Shown piece by piece: positions 18,460 through 27,984 of a DNA stretch of 48,229 bases. How positions within the stretch are numbered: position 1 is the first letter of the stretch; each line of letters starts with the position of its first letter. The notes beneath the pieces were generated by a model. That model was given only the letters and a program-made list of their open reading frames with translations, was not told the origin of the DNA and searched no databases. Source of the DNA: Pseudomonadota bacterium (GTDB taxonomy: Bacteria; Pseudomonadota; Gammaproteobacteria; Acidiferrobacterales; Acidiferrobacteraceae); assembly GCA_021816625.1 (NCBI GenBank), contig JAKAXM010000016.1:2978-51206 (forward strand), given 5' to 3'. The position numbers and the translations under genes were made by a program.

Positions 18460-19037
18460 GATGAATCCTCAAACCCCCTCGGCTTAGACCGTCGCGTGCT
18501 GCCGTCTGCGGATCACAACGTAGCGAAAGAGAACGTAAAGGATGGTATGGCGAAAGGGAACTCAGTATTAATTAAGGTCGACATTTATTGTAGTTAATGA
18601 TCGGCGGTCCATACTCGAACCACTATGGCTCGTCGCGGCGGTCGCCTGTCATCGCCATGACATGCGCGGAAAAGATGCCGCCTCACGCGGCCGCTTTACC
18701 CCCTCGGGCCGCGGTGGGCCCCATCCTTAAGATGGCGGCGGCCATCTCTGCACAATATCTATGCCCTGGTTGCTTGCTCTTTGGTGCGGGTCAGCGTGGG
18801 CTCGCGCCTCGACTCGCTCTCACGCTGCTTGTGCGCAAACGCGGTCGTAATATCTGTTTTTGCGCGGAACAGGGTAGGCAGCATCGGCGGCACACAGGCA
18901 AGCGATGGCGCAGATCGCGGGCCCCGAGGGGCGGGTGGGGGTGTCATCTCCAATAATGCCCGCAGGCCCCAGGGTATGGTGGAAAAGTACGCCCCGGTGC
19001 ACTCAGTGGTCAGATGCCGGCGGGTCTGCGAAACGCG
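18460..19037. other. intergenic region, AT-rich patch
   Basis: 578 bases. An AT-rich stretch at about 18566-18602 (TATTAATTAAGG, TTTATTGTAGTTAATG) stands out from the surroundings and probably holds the promoter of the minus-strand 18226-18459 gene. Short open frames on either strand lack family features or good ribosome sites. No RNA gene is recognised. Confidence 0.45.
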
Positions 19038-20063
19038 TTACCCGTCTATCCAGAATGAATAGTCCATCTTAAGGAACTCTTCGTAAGGCAAGTAGTGCGA
19101 GGAATCCGATGAGAAGCTCAGGCTCACCATGCCATTGAACACGTTGACGGTGCCGGTGCGCAGGTAAAACCGCCCTTCCATCGACCGCAGCGTTCTCATG
19201 TTGTCGAGGATGTCCCGTACGCGCTCGGCCGGAACCAAGGCATTTGTGGGGTAGGGGCATTTCGGATAGGCAAGACAGATATCCGGGTTGGTCAACTCGT
19301 TTATCGCAAGCAGGCGATACCGGAAGGGATCGTCAACTACCCAGACGACCGCCTGGCTGCTCGAGAAGTGCAGCATCACATGATAGACGCCATGGACCAG
19401 AATCAACTCCTCCATGACGCGGATGACGGTGTCGATTTGCGCATCCATTTTACTCGGAAGTCGCGCCGCCCCCGACGGCGCATCCGCCCGTGGATAATCG
19501 GCATCGACCCGCCGGGGACGGCGCGGATCCTCATAGAGCGCCTGCGCCTGCGGCAACTCGCGCAATGCGAAATCGGCCCCCACGAAACCCAGCACCTCGC
19601 CGCTTGCGGCGCGCACAAACTGTATGGCGGTCAACGAGGGGCGCAAGGCGCGCAGGCTGATATAGGCGGCGGACAGCACGAAATCCGTCGCCTGGGTTCC
19701 GTCACCGAGGTCTCCCCACTGCTGGTAGTGCTGCCCACGGCTATTCGTCAGCGCGTCCCGTTCGATCATGGCCTCCCGGACATAGGGACGATCCGACCGG
19801 TCGCGCCCAAAGTGTTCCTCCAGCAAGCCGTCACGGCTCATGTTGGCGGTGATCTGCCGTCCCTGAGCATCCAAGACATAGAGGAACTTACAATAAGGCA
19901 CGGAGGGGAAGGCGGTCTGCAGGGCGGCCTCCATGGTCGCGCGATCGCCCCATACCTGGGCACAGCGATCGCTCAAGGCGCGCAGGGGCTTGTACAGGGT
20001 CCTGGTCAACAGGTTGCGCTGTTGCGCGACTGTACCGTGCAGGGATTCTGATGGTGTTGCCAT
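19038..20063 (-). CDS. PDC/Cache-type sensor-domain protein without output domain
   Basis: 341 residues from the ATG at 20063, with GGAGG 8 bases upstream. Residues about 55-180 look like a PDC (PhoQ-DcuS-CitA) fold: KFLYVLDAQGRQITANMS followed by FGRDRSDRPYVREA, then a second strand set ending in FVRAASGEVLGFVGADFALR. This pattern is normally extracytoplasmic in chemoreceptors and kinases, yet no signal peptide or membrane helix is present and no kinase, GGDEF or MCP domain follows. The C-terminal 130 residues (with LVHGVYHVMLHFSSSQAVVW and MDYSFWIDG) are not recognised. It may be a soluble ligand-binding regulator; partner unknown. Confidence 0.65.
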   Translation of the reverse strand: MATPSESLHGTVAQQRNLLTRTLYKPLRALSDRCAQVWGDRATMEAALQTAFPSVPYCKFLYVLDAQGRQITANMSRDGLLEEHFGRDRSDRPYVREAMIERDALTNSRGQHYQQWGDLGDGTQATDFVLSAAYISLRALRPSLTAIQFVRAASGEVLGFVGADFALRELPQAQALYEDPRRPRRVDADYPRADAPSGAARLPSKMDAQIDTVIRVMEELILVHGVYHVMLHFSSSQAVVWVVDDPFRYRLLAINELTNPDICLAYPKCPYPTNALVPAERVRDILDNMRTLRSMEGRFYLRTGTVNVFNGMVSLSFSSDSSHYLPYEEFLKMDYSFWIDG

Positions 20064-20469
20064 GATTTTGCCCTCCCAGTGCGCGCGGGCGCCGGCATCG
20101 AGGGGCGTCCCGCCTACATTAATGGTCCAGTGTAATCCAAAAAATTCACCCGTGGCCGTATGGCTTACGGTCGTGACCCCGCCTACGCCCGGGGCCGGCT
20201 CTGGCCGAACGAACCTTCCCCTTGGCAAGCGGTGGGCGCGACCCGTGACCTGCCACAGGATGGCCGTTGTGGCCGATGGTAACACCCGCGCGTAAGGGCG
20301 TAGGGTGGATCGTGCCCATCGACTGGCATAAACCGCCGGTTTTGGGGGCTTTTGCTTTCGGCGTTTCCCAATTACAGGCGTCATTGCCGGCAAGAGGCCG
20401 CCGCCGGTGGGCGACAGAAGGCCCTGGCCCTCTGCCGCCCGGCTACGCGGCCTGTCCGACTCTTAATGA
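20064..20469. other. intergenic region between PDC protein and dabA
   Basis: 406 bases, downstream of dabA and upstream of the PDC gene, both on the minus strand. An AT-rich segment near 20116-20150 may hold the PDC gene promoter. No clear terminator or gene. Confidence 0.4.
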
Positions 20470-22974
20470 TTACGGATGAGCGTTCCCGGCCGATGTCACC
20501 GCGCGCCATTGCCGATCCAGTCCTCGACGATAAATACGGCCCTCATCGTCGATCTGAAAGAGATGCAGCCAGGCATTCTCGACCAATTGGCGAACCAGGG
20601 CATTGCCGGCTATGACCTCGTCCATGGCGGCTTGCGGGGCCTCTATGAAGACGTTGAGGCGCATAGGCTCATGCATCCAGCGATGGCCGTCGTGCAGCGA
20701 TTGTATGGCAAGTCCCACGCGTAAGTCTCCGCCGTTGCCCTCCAGTACGCCGATGGACCCGCCCACCACGTTGTGCAGGACCTTGTTGCCGCTACCGAAA
20801 CGGGTGTTGTCTACGACTGACCCGTAGTACTGCATGTTGATCCAGTTGCCGACCACCATCGGTGCACTCATGATGAGAGCCAACGTCTTGAAGTCGACGT
20901 CGTTACGCCATGTGTAGTCGTGGAGAAAGGCCCGGCCCCCGAGATCGCAATGGGCCGTCCGGGCGCGCGGCGCGGCTATGAAGGCGGCATTGTTGGCGAG
21001 CGCCCACTCGGGCCGCACCTCGGCCCAATCCCGCGTGCGCCGCTTGATGTCCGCGTCCACGCGGCCCTCCGGCAGACCGCCGATCCCGAGCAAGGTGGAC
21101 CGCTCCATGCGCGTAACCTGACCGGCTGCCTTCAACCACGCACGCAATTGCTGCAGATCATCGGCATGCGAGGATGGCAGGCTCGCCGTGTCTAACAGCG
21201 TCACCTCATCGGTGGTCGTATCGTGCAGACCGGCCACGAACCAGGTGTCGGCAGGAATGGAGACGCCCTTTTTTGCGAGTCCCTCGCGCGTCACCGGGTC
21301 GTTGAGCAAGGCGGCTGCGGTGCGCGCACTGGCCTCGCCTGTCTGGCCCGCGCAGGCCCCGCAATCGAGCGCCGTGGCCTGCGGATTATTGACAGTGGTG
21401 CTGCCGTGTCCGACGAGCACCACGAGCCGCGCGAAATCGCGAATCATGCCCATGTTCCGCAGTACAAACTCGGCGACCCCGGGCCGGTCAGTGGCCGGGA
21501 TCCCATGCGCCGCGCAGTCTCCGTGAGCCCGATCGCCGACGAGCTTTGGTCCCAAGCTCTTGCGAGTCTTGTCGTCCAAGCCCCGGGCGTCTGGGTGCGG
21601 GACGGTACGTGTCCAGCCCATGCTGTCGCCGAACATCTTCGGACCATAGAGGAGGCCTGCCGCCTCGACGAAGGTAAAGCACGACGAGGCAGATGTCTTG
21701 AAGGCCTTCCAGGCATCGGCGGCACGCAGCCGCGCATGGCGCTTGGCCACCAGCGCCTGGGTCTGCCCCGGATCGCTATCGGCGACATGTTCGCCTATCC
21801 GATAGGAGGGATTGAAAAGGATAGGCAGATGCCGTTTGGCCGCCGGCGCGCCAAGCGGCTGGTATTCCATCAATATCCCGAAGAATCCGGCGAACCCACC
21901 GGTGCGTGCAACCGGGGCCACGGTCTCGAAGGCGCGCCGGAAGATCTCGGAGCGCACATCGATGCAAAAGATTGCATGCACGGGGGGGCGCCCCTGGGGC
22001 GGCGTTAATGCCGGGGCCGCCGTGAGTGCGCCGACCAGCGTCCGCTGATAGGCAATCTCAAAGGCCGTCTGCAGCAGGGCATCGGTCTCGGTGGCGACCG
22101 TTGGCGGCTGGGCCAGTGCCCGTGCGGCGTTACTGCCGTCCGTAACCATGGCCTGGTACCAGCGCGCCTTCAGGCGCTCACTGAACCGGAGCTTATAGAG
22201 CAACGCATCCCAGCACACGCGAATGGCCAGCAGATCTTGGATGGTGTCGTCTTGGCCACCGGAGAGCTCGGCCTGCCAACGTTTGTAGCGCGCCCAGCCC
22301 GCCCATCCGCCCACGCTCAAAAGCGCGGCATGCAGATAGTCGTCGGTCGCTGTCTCCGGCACCGCAAGCTGCCGCAAGGCCCAGCCGATGGCGCGCCCGG
22401 CGTGGTCGGGGAGATCGTCCACCGCCTCGCGCACGCCGCGCAGGCCCACGGTCCGGGGGTTCCGGTCGAGCCGCGTGAAGGCGCGCCAGCCCTTATAGAG
22501 ACCCTGCCCCCGCCATGGCATGGCCCACAATGCCTGGCCTTCGTCGAAGTAGGCGGCGCAATATTGGCTGATCCGCTCCAGAACGAAACTCGGCCACTCT
22601 TGGTGATCGAGCTCCCCCAAAATGTCGGTCACCAGGGCCAATGGTTCGGGCGAGGGCGGCGACGGCTGGGCCAGGGCCTCCTCGAGGGTCGCCAAGTCCC
22701 AGGGGCTTCCCGTTTCGCGCAAGGCGGCCGCTAGATCGGCGCGCGTGATGCGCCCGCTTGCGATGTGCTCTTTGTAAAACGCCCGCGGCATGGTCAGGCC
22801 CCGGCCCGCGATCCGCTTCAGGGTCCTATCGGCCTGCCAGAATGGCTGATCGGCTAGACCGAAGTAGGGGTTGACCGCCACGAAGCTTTTCAGTGGCCAT
22901 AGTGGCGCGATACGTCCGCAGGCCTGGTCGATCCGTGCCTTCAGCTCCTTATCGATATCCGTGACTGTGATCAT
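20470..22974 (-). CDS. dabA: inorganic carbon transporter subunit DabA (DUF2309)
   Basis: 834 residues from the ATG at 22974; a longer in-frame extension overlaps dabB and is rejected. DabA is the cytosolic, carbonic-anhydrase-like half of the DabAB energy-coupled inorganic carbon pump of chemolithoautotrophs. The beta-CA-like zinc ligands are visible: Cys and Asp in FCIDVRSEIFRR, His in VLVGHGSTTVNNP and Cys in ALDCGACAGQTG. Early landmarks are WPLKSFVAVNPYFGL and, late, MQYYGSVVDNTRFGSGNK and IQSLHDG, all typical. The start overlaps the dabB stop as ATGA, so the two are translationally coupled. Confidence 0.96.
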   Translation of the reverse strand: MITVTDIDKELKARIDQACGRIAPLWPLKSFVAVNPYFGLADQPFWQADRTLKRIAGRGLTMPRAFYKEHIASGRITRADLAAALRETGSPWDLATLEEALAQPSPPSPEPLALVTDILGELDHQEWPSFVLERISQYCAAYFDEGQALWAMPWRGQGLYKGWRAFTRLDRNPRTVGLRGVREAVDDLPDHAGRAIGWALRQLAVPETATDDYLHAALLSVGGWAGWARYKRWQAELSGGQDDTIQDLLAIRVCWDALLYKLRFSERLKARWYQAMVTDGSNAARALAQPPTVATETDALLQTAFEIAYQRTLVGALTAAPALTPPQGRPPVHAIFCIDVRSEIFRRAFETVAPVARTGGFAGFFGILMEYQPLGAPAAKRHLPILFNPSYRIGEHVADSDPGQTQALVAKRHARLRAADAWKAFKTSASSCFTFVEAAGLLYGPKMFGDSMGWTRTVPHPDARGLDDKTRKSLGPKLVGDRAHGDCAAHGIPATDRPGVAEFVLRNMGMIRDFARLVVLVGHGSTTVNNPQATALDCGACAGQTGEASARTAAALLNDPVTREGLAKKGVSIPADTWFVAGLHDTTTDEVTLLDTASLPSSHADDLQQLRAWLKAAGQVTRMERSTLLGIGGLPEGRVDADIKRRTRDWAEVRPEWALANNAAFIAAPRARTAHCDLGGRAFLHDYTWRNDVDFKTLALIMSAPMVVGNWINMQYYGSVVDNTRFGSGNKVLHNVVGGSIGVLEGNGGDLRVGLAIQSLHDGHRWMHEPMRLNVFIEAPQAAMDEVIAGNALVRQLVENAWLHLFQIDDEGRIYRRGLDRQWRAVTSAGNAHP

Positions 22975-24629
22975 GGTTGCACCTCGTGTGAAGGATCCTG
23001 AGCCAAAAGCCGGCGACGTTGACCAATCCCGCCGGGCGTCGGCCCCAGGCCGCGAACGAACTCGGTCAACAGGCTGTCGGCATAGAGACCGCCATAGAAG
23101 TGGACGTAGGCGGCGCGCCCCAAGGCGGTTTGCGACAGGCGCGGCAGCAGCTGTTGAATGAAGAGCAGGGCCAGGAACGCGAGGCCGATCACCACGAGCA
23201 AGATCTGCTGCGCGATATCGGCATGCAGGGGCTCGGTCGGCACGCTGGTCCCGAGGAGACGGACGAAACCCATGTGGAGTGCGAAGTAGGCGACGGAGAC
23301 CAGGGCGCTCAAACCCGCCATGCGCAGGAGCAGACCACCCCTCGCACCGTCGCGGGCATTCAAGGCCTGCAATAGGAGCTGGGTCGTGCCCACGGCCAGG
23401 ATCGCCGCCATGACGATCAAGGCCGGCTGGCGCAGGAGACCTGCCCCGAACGCGGCCCCGACGCCGAGTACCATGAGGATCGCGATCACAAGCCCGAGCA
23501 GCGCCCGTTCGATGGTCGCGGCCATCGACACGATGGGTTTGGGCGCCCGGAAGTGTTCGACGACGCTCCCCGACGACAGGAAGGCGTGGGCCTTGTACAC
23601 GGAGTGCGCGATGATGTGCAGGACCGCGACGCTGTAGAGGCCGAGTCCGCATTCCATCAACATGAAGCCCATCTGCGCGCAGGTGGAATAGGCAAGGGCC
23701 CCCTTGATGTTGGTCATGGTCATCATCGTGAGCGAGGCCACCACGATGGACACGAGGCCGACCGCTGCTAGCACATCCCCGGCCCATCCCGCCTGCACCA
23801 TGAGCGGGCTTGCACGCAGGACCAAAAACGCGCCGGTATAGATGATGCCGGCATGCAGCAGGGCCGACACCGGGGTCGGGGCTTCCATCACCTGTATGAG
23901 CCAGCCATGGGACGGGAACTGCGCGCTCTTTAAAATAGCGCTTAACGCGATGAGCGCAGCGGCCGCTCCTAAGGCCTCCGGCAGCGGACCCCCGCTATGG
24001 GCCAAGGCCCGGGCGATACCCGCCCATTCCGTCGTATGGAGCGTGCGCACAATTAGGGCAAAGGCCGACAAGAGACACGCGTCGGCAATGCGATGAAGCA
24101 GATACTTCTTGCGGGCGGCGAGTACCGCGCCGGGCCGGTTGCGGTAAAAGGCGAGGAGCTCGTGGAGGCAGAGACTGGTGACCACCCACGAGACCCAGAA
24201 GCCCCACACATTGCCGGCCACGATGAGGGTCAAGAATGACCCAAGCGTCAAGGCCAACCAGCGGTGAAAGCGGCCTTCATGCTCATCACCATCCATATAG
24301 GTCTTCGAGAAGCGCGCCACGATCATGCCGACGAAGGCCACCAACGTCAGCATGATGATCGTGAGGACATTCACGTCGCTGCTGATGGCAAGCACTCCAA
24401 GGTGCGCCGGCAGGTGGAGGCTTAGGTAGGTCTCGGACCGGGTGGCACCCATGCCATAGGCGACGGCCGCCAGGATCGCGCAGCCGAGCGCGAACCACGC
24501 AGCCCCTGTCGTCGCAGCCCTCATGAGCCGCGGATGGCGATCGGCGCCTATCCCTACGACGAGGCCCACGGCCAAAAGCGGCCAGGGCGCAACCAACATA
24601 AACCGCGATGCCATTTCCGCGATCATCAT
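22971..24629 (-). CDS. dabB: inorganic carbon transporter membrane subunit DabB (NuoL-like)
   Basis: 552 residues from the ATG at 24629, with GGGAGGTG just upstream. A proton_antipo_M-type membrane protein with 13 or more helices, related to NuoL/MrpA, which conducts the cation that drives DabA. Conserved helix-loop features include LHELLAFYRNRP, ILKSAQFPSHGWLIQVMEAP (functional Lys and His), PTPVSALLHAGIIYTGAFL, STCAQMGFMLMECGLG and HSVYKAHAFLSSGS. First gene of a dabB-dabA operon on the minus strand. The AT-rich block at 24820-24880 is the likely promoter zone. Confidence 0.95.
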   Translation of the reverse strand: MMIAEMASRFMLVAPWPLLAVGLVVGIGADRHPRLMRAATTGAAWFALGCAILAAVAYGMGATRSETYLSLHLPAHLGVLAISSDVNVLTIIMLTLVAFVGMIVARFSKTYMDGDEHEGRFHRWLALTLGSFLTLIVAGNVWGFWVSWVVTSLCLHELLAFYRNRPGAVLAARKKYLLHRIADACLLSAFALIVRTLHTTEWAGIARALAHSGGPLPEALGAAAALIALSAILKSAQFPSHGWLIQVMEAPTPVSALLHAGIIYTGAFLVLRASPLMVQAGWAGDVLAAVGLVSIVVASLTMMTMTNIKGALAYSTCAQMGFMLMECGLGLYSVAVLHIIAHSVYKAHAFLSSGSVVEHFRAPKPIVSMAATIERALLGLVIAILMVLGVGAAFGAGLLRQPALIVMAAILAVGTTQLLLQALNARDGARGGLLLRMAGLSALVSVAYFALHMGFVRLLGTSVPTEPLHADIAQQILLVVIGLAFLALLFIQQLLPRLSQTALGRAAYVHFYGGLYADSLLTEFVRGLGPTPGGIGQRRRLLAQDPSHEVQP

Positions 24630-25950
24630 GAAACACCTCCCGTAGATCTGCTTGATCCTGCCTGTGCCACGATTCGAACCTCCCGCGTGATTGTGTTTGC
24701 CCCGGCGTTCACGGTGCATGAACGCAGGGCGCCTCGTGCGGGCGCACTCCTCGCACACCCTGGGGCCTTGCCGGCGCCCGTTGAGCGCTCACCCCTACGG
24801 CACGAGCCCACTCTATAGGCCCGATCTTATAACGGACACTTAATGTTTCAGATCCTAACTATTTACCACAGTGAATTATTATGGCGGCACGAGGGCAGGT
24901 TGCGGGCCCACAAGGACCGTACCCCTCCAGGTGCCGGCCGGTGGGCGCTGGCATTGAGGTAAAGTGCCGGGCATCCCAGGGAAGCGCCACGGACAGGATC
25001 AGCCTAGCCACTACGGGGGCGTATCCCCCCCGTGTATTGGGCCTTGTGATGCGGGCCCGACCACATGGCCTGCGCGTCCCGATGGAAGGCGCCAAGAGCG
25101 CCGTCACCCACTCGGTGCGCAGTCCAAGACATCGTGCTGGTTTGCGTTTCTGGGGTCCGATCGGCCGTGTGGTGTCCGCGCCCTCTCGCCGCTGGCCTTA
25201 CGCTCATGTCTTGTCTGCGCTACCTGCGCTCATAGACAAGAGTCGTCCAGATGTGGTTGGTCCTCTTATGGGTCCGGGCGACAATGATCACAAAAGCTCT
25301 GCGATAGCCGTGCAGTCTCTTGCTTTAGGTATCTGGACCCTTCTGGTAAGGGCCATGCCATGGAGATCTGTGAATCGAGATGCGTGCCGGAACGAACCGC
25401 CGCGCACCGGATGCCCTCCGATGCGCACTCTGCTGGCTGCGCCCATGGGTGGACTCCGGACCCAGAAAGGCCGCAAGCTCCCGCCTCGGTTGCAAGATTT
25501 TCCGTTACGACTGGGACTGGGGGCCAGTAGCCCCCTGACCCGACTCCCTCCATCCTTCGAATCTACCGGCGAATCTACCGGGGGCACCGAGGCAGGGCCA
25601 TGGGTTTGGGCAAGGCCGCGCAGCCAGTTATCGAGTGCTACGATCTCGCCCTCCAGGAACACGAGTTCCGACATGCCCACTGCGACCTGCAGCCTGCGTC
25701 TGCGGCTCGCCCCGTTTTGCGTATGGTGCCGAGTCCCCAGCAGCGCCTGGCCACGCGGCGGACCTACAGGATTTGGTAGTTCATCCTCGGCGCATAAGGA
25801 GGACGTGACCGCAGACACCGTGACCCTCGCGACCGCGGCACCCTGTCTCCTGGGCCGGCCCCTCTTCAGTTCTTCTTAAAACCGTCCTCCCGTCCCCCGC
25901 TCGATCTGGAACGCCGACCGGCATCTCTTTCGTGTCTCTCCCAACCCACT
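24630..25950. other. 1.3-kb gene-poor region between dabB and kdp
   Basis: No recognisable protein. Open frames exist on both strands (up to 332 codons, 24881-25879 plus), but their composition is Arg/Ser/Pro-rich with no domain pattern, and the minus-strand frame 25288-25818 has only one protein-like stretch (MSELVFLEGEIVALDNWLRG). Local structures are an exact tandem repeat of a 12-bp unit CGAATCTACCGG near 25557-25580 and a 6-bp stem hairpin at 25519-25535. It may be the decayed remains of mobile DNA, but no terminal repeats or transposase motif were found. Confidence 0.5.
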
Positions 25951-25953
25951 GTT

Positions 25954-25990
25954 ATAGCAAATAAAAATAAACTGGCATGCCGTTTGCTAT
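25954..25990 (+). promoter_or_regulatory. sigma-54 promoter with flanking inverted repeat upstream of kdp operon 1
   Basis: TGGCATGCCGTTTGCT (25973-25988) matches the sigma-54 consensus TGGCAYG-N4-TTGCW, with exactly 10 bases between GG (25974-25975) and GC (25986-25987). Transcription would start near 25999, 40 bases before the first start codon. An 8-bp perfect inverted repeat, ATAGCAAA (25954-25961) and TTTGCTAT (25983-25990), overlaps the -12 element. The sequence between is AT-rich, as expected of a regulatory site. Confidence 0.75.
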
Positions 25991-26038
25991 ATGGGCCTTG
26001 AGCGGACTTTCCGCGGCAACCTAAAAGGAGACACGGCG

Positions 26039-26131
26039 ATGGCATGGGTCTATGGCGGGGTCATTGTGGGGTTCTTCCTGGTATCGATCGGTTTTGCGGG
26101 GTTTTTGGAGCGCCTGCGGAGCGGTCTATGA
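26039..26131 (+). CDS. small single-helix membrane protein upstream of kdpF (operon 1)
   Basis: 30 codons. AAAGGAG upstream gives a strong ribosome site for the ATG at 26039. The product is one hydrophobic helix (GGVIVGFFLVSIGFAGFL) followed by a short basic tail (ERLRSGL). Its stop overlaps the kdpF start as ATGA. A similar small protein holds the same position in operon 2, which argues for a real gene. Perhaps a further small subunit or assembly factor of the Kdp pump; function not established. Confidence 0.65.
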   Translation: MAWVYGGVIVGFFLVSIGFAGFLERLRSGL

Positions 26132-26220
26132 GTCTTTTTGTCTGGGCAGCGCTTGCACTGGGGGCCGGTCTTTTTGTCTACCTCCTCGTTTTCTTGTTGA
26201 ACCCGGAACGTTTCCTATGA
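26128..26220 (+). CDS. kdpF: K+-transporting ATPase subunit KdpF (operon 1)
   Basis: 30 codons encoding a single helix ending in the KdpF-like motif LLNPERFL. KdpF is a lipid-like stabiliser of the KdpABC complex in the inner membrane. Identified by size, the C-terminal N/H-P-E-R-F pattern and position immediately before kdpA. Start and stop overlap both neighbours by four bases (ATGA). Confidence 0.85.
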   Translation: MSLFVWAALALGAGLFVYLLVFLLNPERFL

Positions 26221-27974
26221 AAATGGCTATAGAATCGTTGTTCGCTGTGATCGTGGCAGCATTGGTTTTAGGCGCGCCGCTTGGTCGCTACATGGCTCGT
26301 GTCTACGCGGGTGACACATTCTGGGTGACCAGATTCCTAGGCCCTATTGAAAGACTGATTTATAGCCTATCGGGTGTCCGTCAGAATGATGAGATGGACT
26401 GGAAGCGCTACGCCGTAGCGCTCCTAACTTTCAATTTCTTCGGTATGCTCTTTCTGTACGGACTGCTGTTGTGGCAGGGAGATCTTCCATTGAACCCTGC
26501 ACATTTTTCGGCGGTGACACATGCCCTTGCATTCAATACGGCGGCAAGTTTCGTCACCAACACCAATTGGCAGGCCTACGGCGGCGAGTCGACGATGAGC
26601 TATCTGTCCCAGATGCTCGGACTTACTGTGCAGAATTTTCTCTCGGCGGCTACCGGTATCGTCATAGTCCTCGCGCTAATCCGTGGGATTGTGCGGGCTA
26701 AGACCCGTCATGTGGGCAATTTTTGGGTCGATATGACCCGCACGGTCCTTTACGTGCTCTTGCCCTTGTCGGTCGTTTTGGCGATCGTCCTTATGGAGCA
26801 GGGCGCGCCACAAACTCTTTCTCCCTACGTCCATGCTCATCTGATCGCGCCTTTTACCAGCGGCAAGGCCCGGATTGCGGCGCAAACCATTGCCCTTGGC
26901 CCCGTCGCTTCCCAAGAAGCTATAAAACAGCTCGGCAACAACGGGGGCGGTTTCTTTAACGCCAATTCCGCGCATCCTTTCGAAAACCCGACAGCATTTA
27001 CCGACTACCTGCAGATGGTTGCCATGATCCTGATACCGACGGCCCTTGTCTTTATGTTCGGGCGCATGGTGGGAGATAGGCGTCAAAGCGGCACGATCAT
27101 TGCCGCGATGCTGATCCTGTTTGTCCCGTTGGCGCTTGCAAGCATGCGTGCGGATCTTGCCAACAATCCGCTTTTGCGCGGTCTCGGAATAGCCAGATCA
27201 CACAGCACCCTGTATGACGGCGGCGGTAATGTGGTGGGCGTCGAGGATCGGTTCGGTGTTGCCAATTCTGCACTATTTGGAAGTCTCGCGACCGCCACGT
27301 CCACGGGTGCGGCAAATAGCGCTTATGATTCTTTCATGCCTCTCTCGGGGCTCGTGAATCTATGCTTTATGCAGCTGGGGGAAACGGTTTTCGGGGGCGT
27401 GGGAACCGGACTTGCGACCATGTTGGCCTTTGTAATCTTTGCCGTTTTTATCGGCGGACTCATGATTGGTCGGACGCCAGAATATTTGGGCAAGAAGATT
27501 GAGTCCTTCGAGATCAAAATGGTCTCACTATCAATTCTGATCATGCCCCTTTTAGTGTTGATCGGGACATCAGTGGCCGTTGATTTTGCCGCGGGACGCG
27601 CGGGCACCTTCAATCCGGGACCCCACGGCTTCAGTGAAATCCTTTATGCCTTTACCAGTACCGCTAACAACAATGGCAGTGCGTTTGGTGGTTTGAGCGC
27701 CGACACGACGTTTTATAACGTGGCTACCGGTCTGTGCATCCTTTTTGGGCGCTACTGGAGTTATCTTCCGTTGCTCGCTTTGGCGGGAGCACTTGCAAAT
27801 AAGCAGAAATTACCTGCGAACGCAGGCACGTTGGGCGCACATGGTCCTTTATTTATGGGCCTTCTGATTGGCGTGATACTGCTTGTTGGTGCCTTGAACT
27901 TCTTCCCCGCGTTGGGTTTAGGTCCCATCGCCGAGCAGCTTTCCCACGTCCACGTTTTGGCCCATGCGCGCTAA
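26217..27974 (+). CDS. kdpA: K+-transporting ATPase subunit KdpA (operon 1)
   Basis: 585 residues; the potassium-channel-like subunit that binds and passes K+ into the pump. Start at 26217 overlaps the kdpF stop. The four pore-loop regions are recognisable: [39 protein letters not shown], the third near [20 protein letters not shown], and [13 protein letters not shown]. In the second loop the usual TNGGG reads NNGGG. Gene sequence appears less GC-rich than operon 2. Family signature [12 protein letters not shown] is intact. Confidence 0.96.
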   Translation: MKMAIESLFAVIVAALVLGAPLGRYMARVYAGDTFWVTRFLGPIERLIYSLSGVRQNDEMDWKRYAVALLTFNFFGMLFLYGLLLWQGDLPLNPAHFSAVTHALAFNTAASFVTNTNWQAYGGESTMSYLSQMLGLTVQNFLSAATGIVIVLALIRGIVRAKTRHVGNFWVDMTRTVLYVLLPLSVVLAIVLMEQGAPQTLSPYVHAHLIAPFTSGKARIAAQTIALGPVASQEAIKQLGNNGGGFFNANSAHPFENPTAFTDYLQMVAMILIPTALVFMFGRMVGDRRQSGTIIAAMLILFVPLALASMRADLANNPLLRGLGIARSHSTLYDGGGNVVGVEDRFGVANSALFGSLATATSTGAANSAYDSFMPLSGLVNLCFMQLGETVFGGVGTGLATMLAFVIFAVFIGGLMIGRTPEYLGKKIESFEIKMVSLSILIMPLLVLIGTSVAVDFAAGRAGTFNPGPHGFSEILYAFTSTANNNGSAFGGLSADTTFYNVATGLCILFGRYWSYLPLLALAGALANKQKLPANAGTLGAHGPLFMGLLIGVILLVGALNFFPALGLGPIAEQLSHVHVLAHAR

Positions 27975-27984
27975 AGGAGAGGGT

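Noticed and set aside
22975-23787. N-terminal extension of the dabA frame
   Set aside because: It lies inside dabB, and the family start with a coupled ATGA overlap is at 22974.
24660-24700. GGTTCGAATC-like T-loop sequence on the minus strand, suggesting a tRNA
   Set aside because: The flanking bases do not pair into a T-stem and no acceptor, D or anticodon arms are found upstream.
24881-25879. Long plus-strand open frame of 332 codons
   Set aside because: Arg/Ser/Pro-rich product without any family pattern or convincing ribosome site; probably a by-product of high GC.
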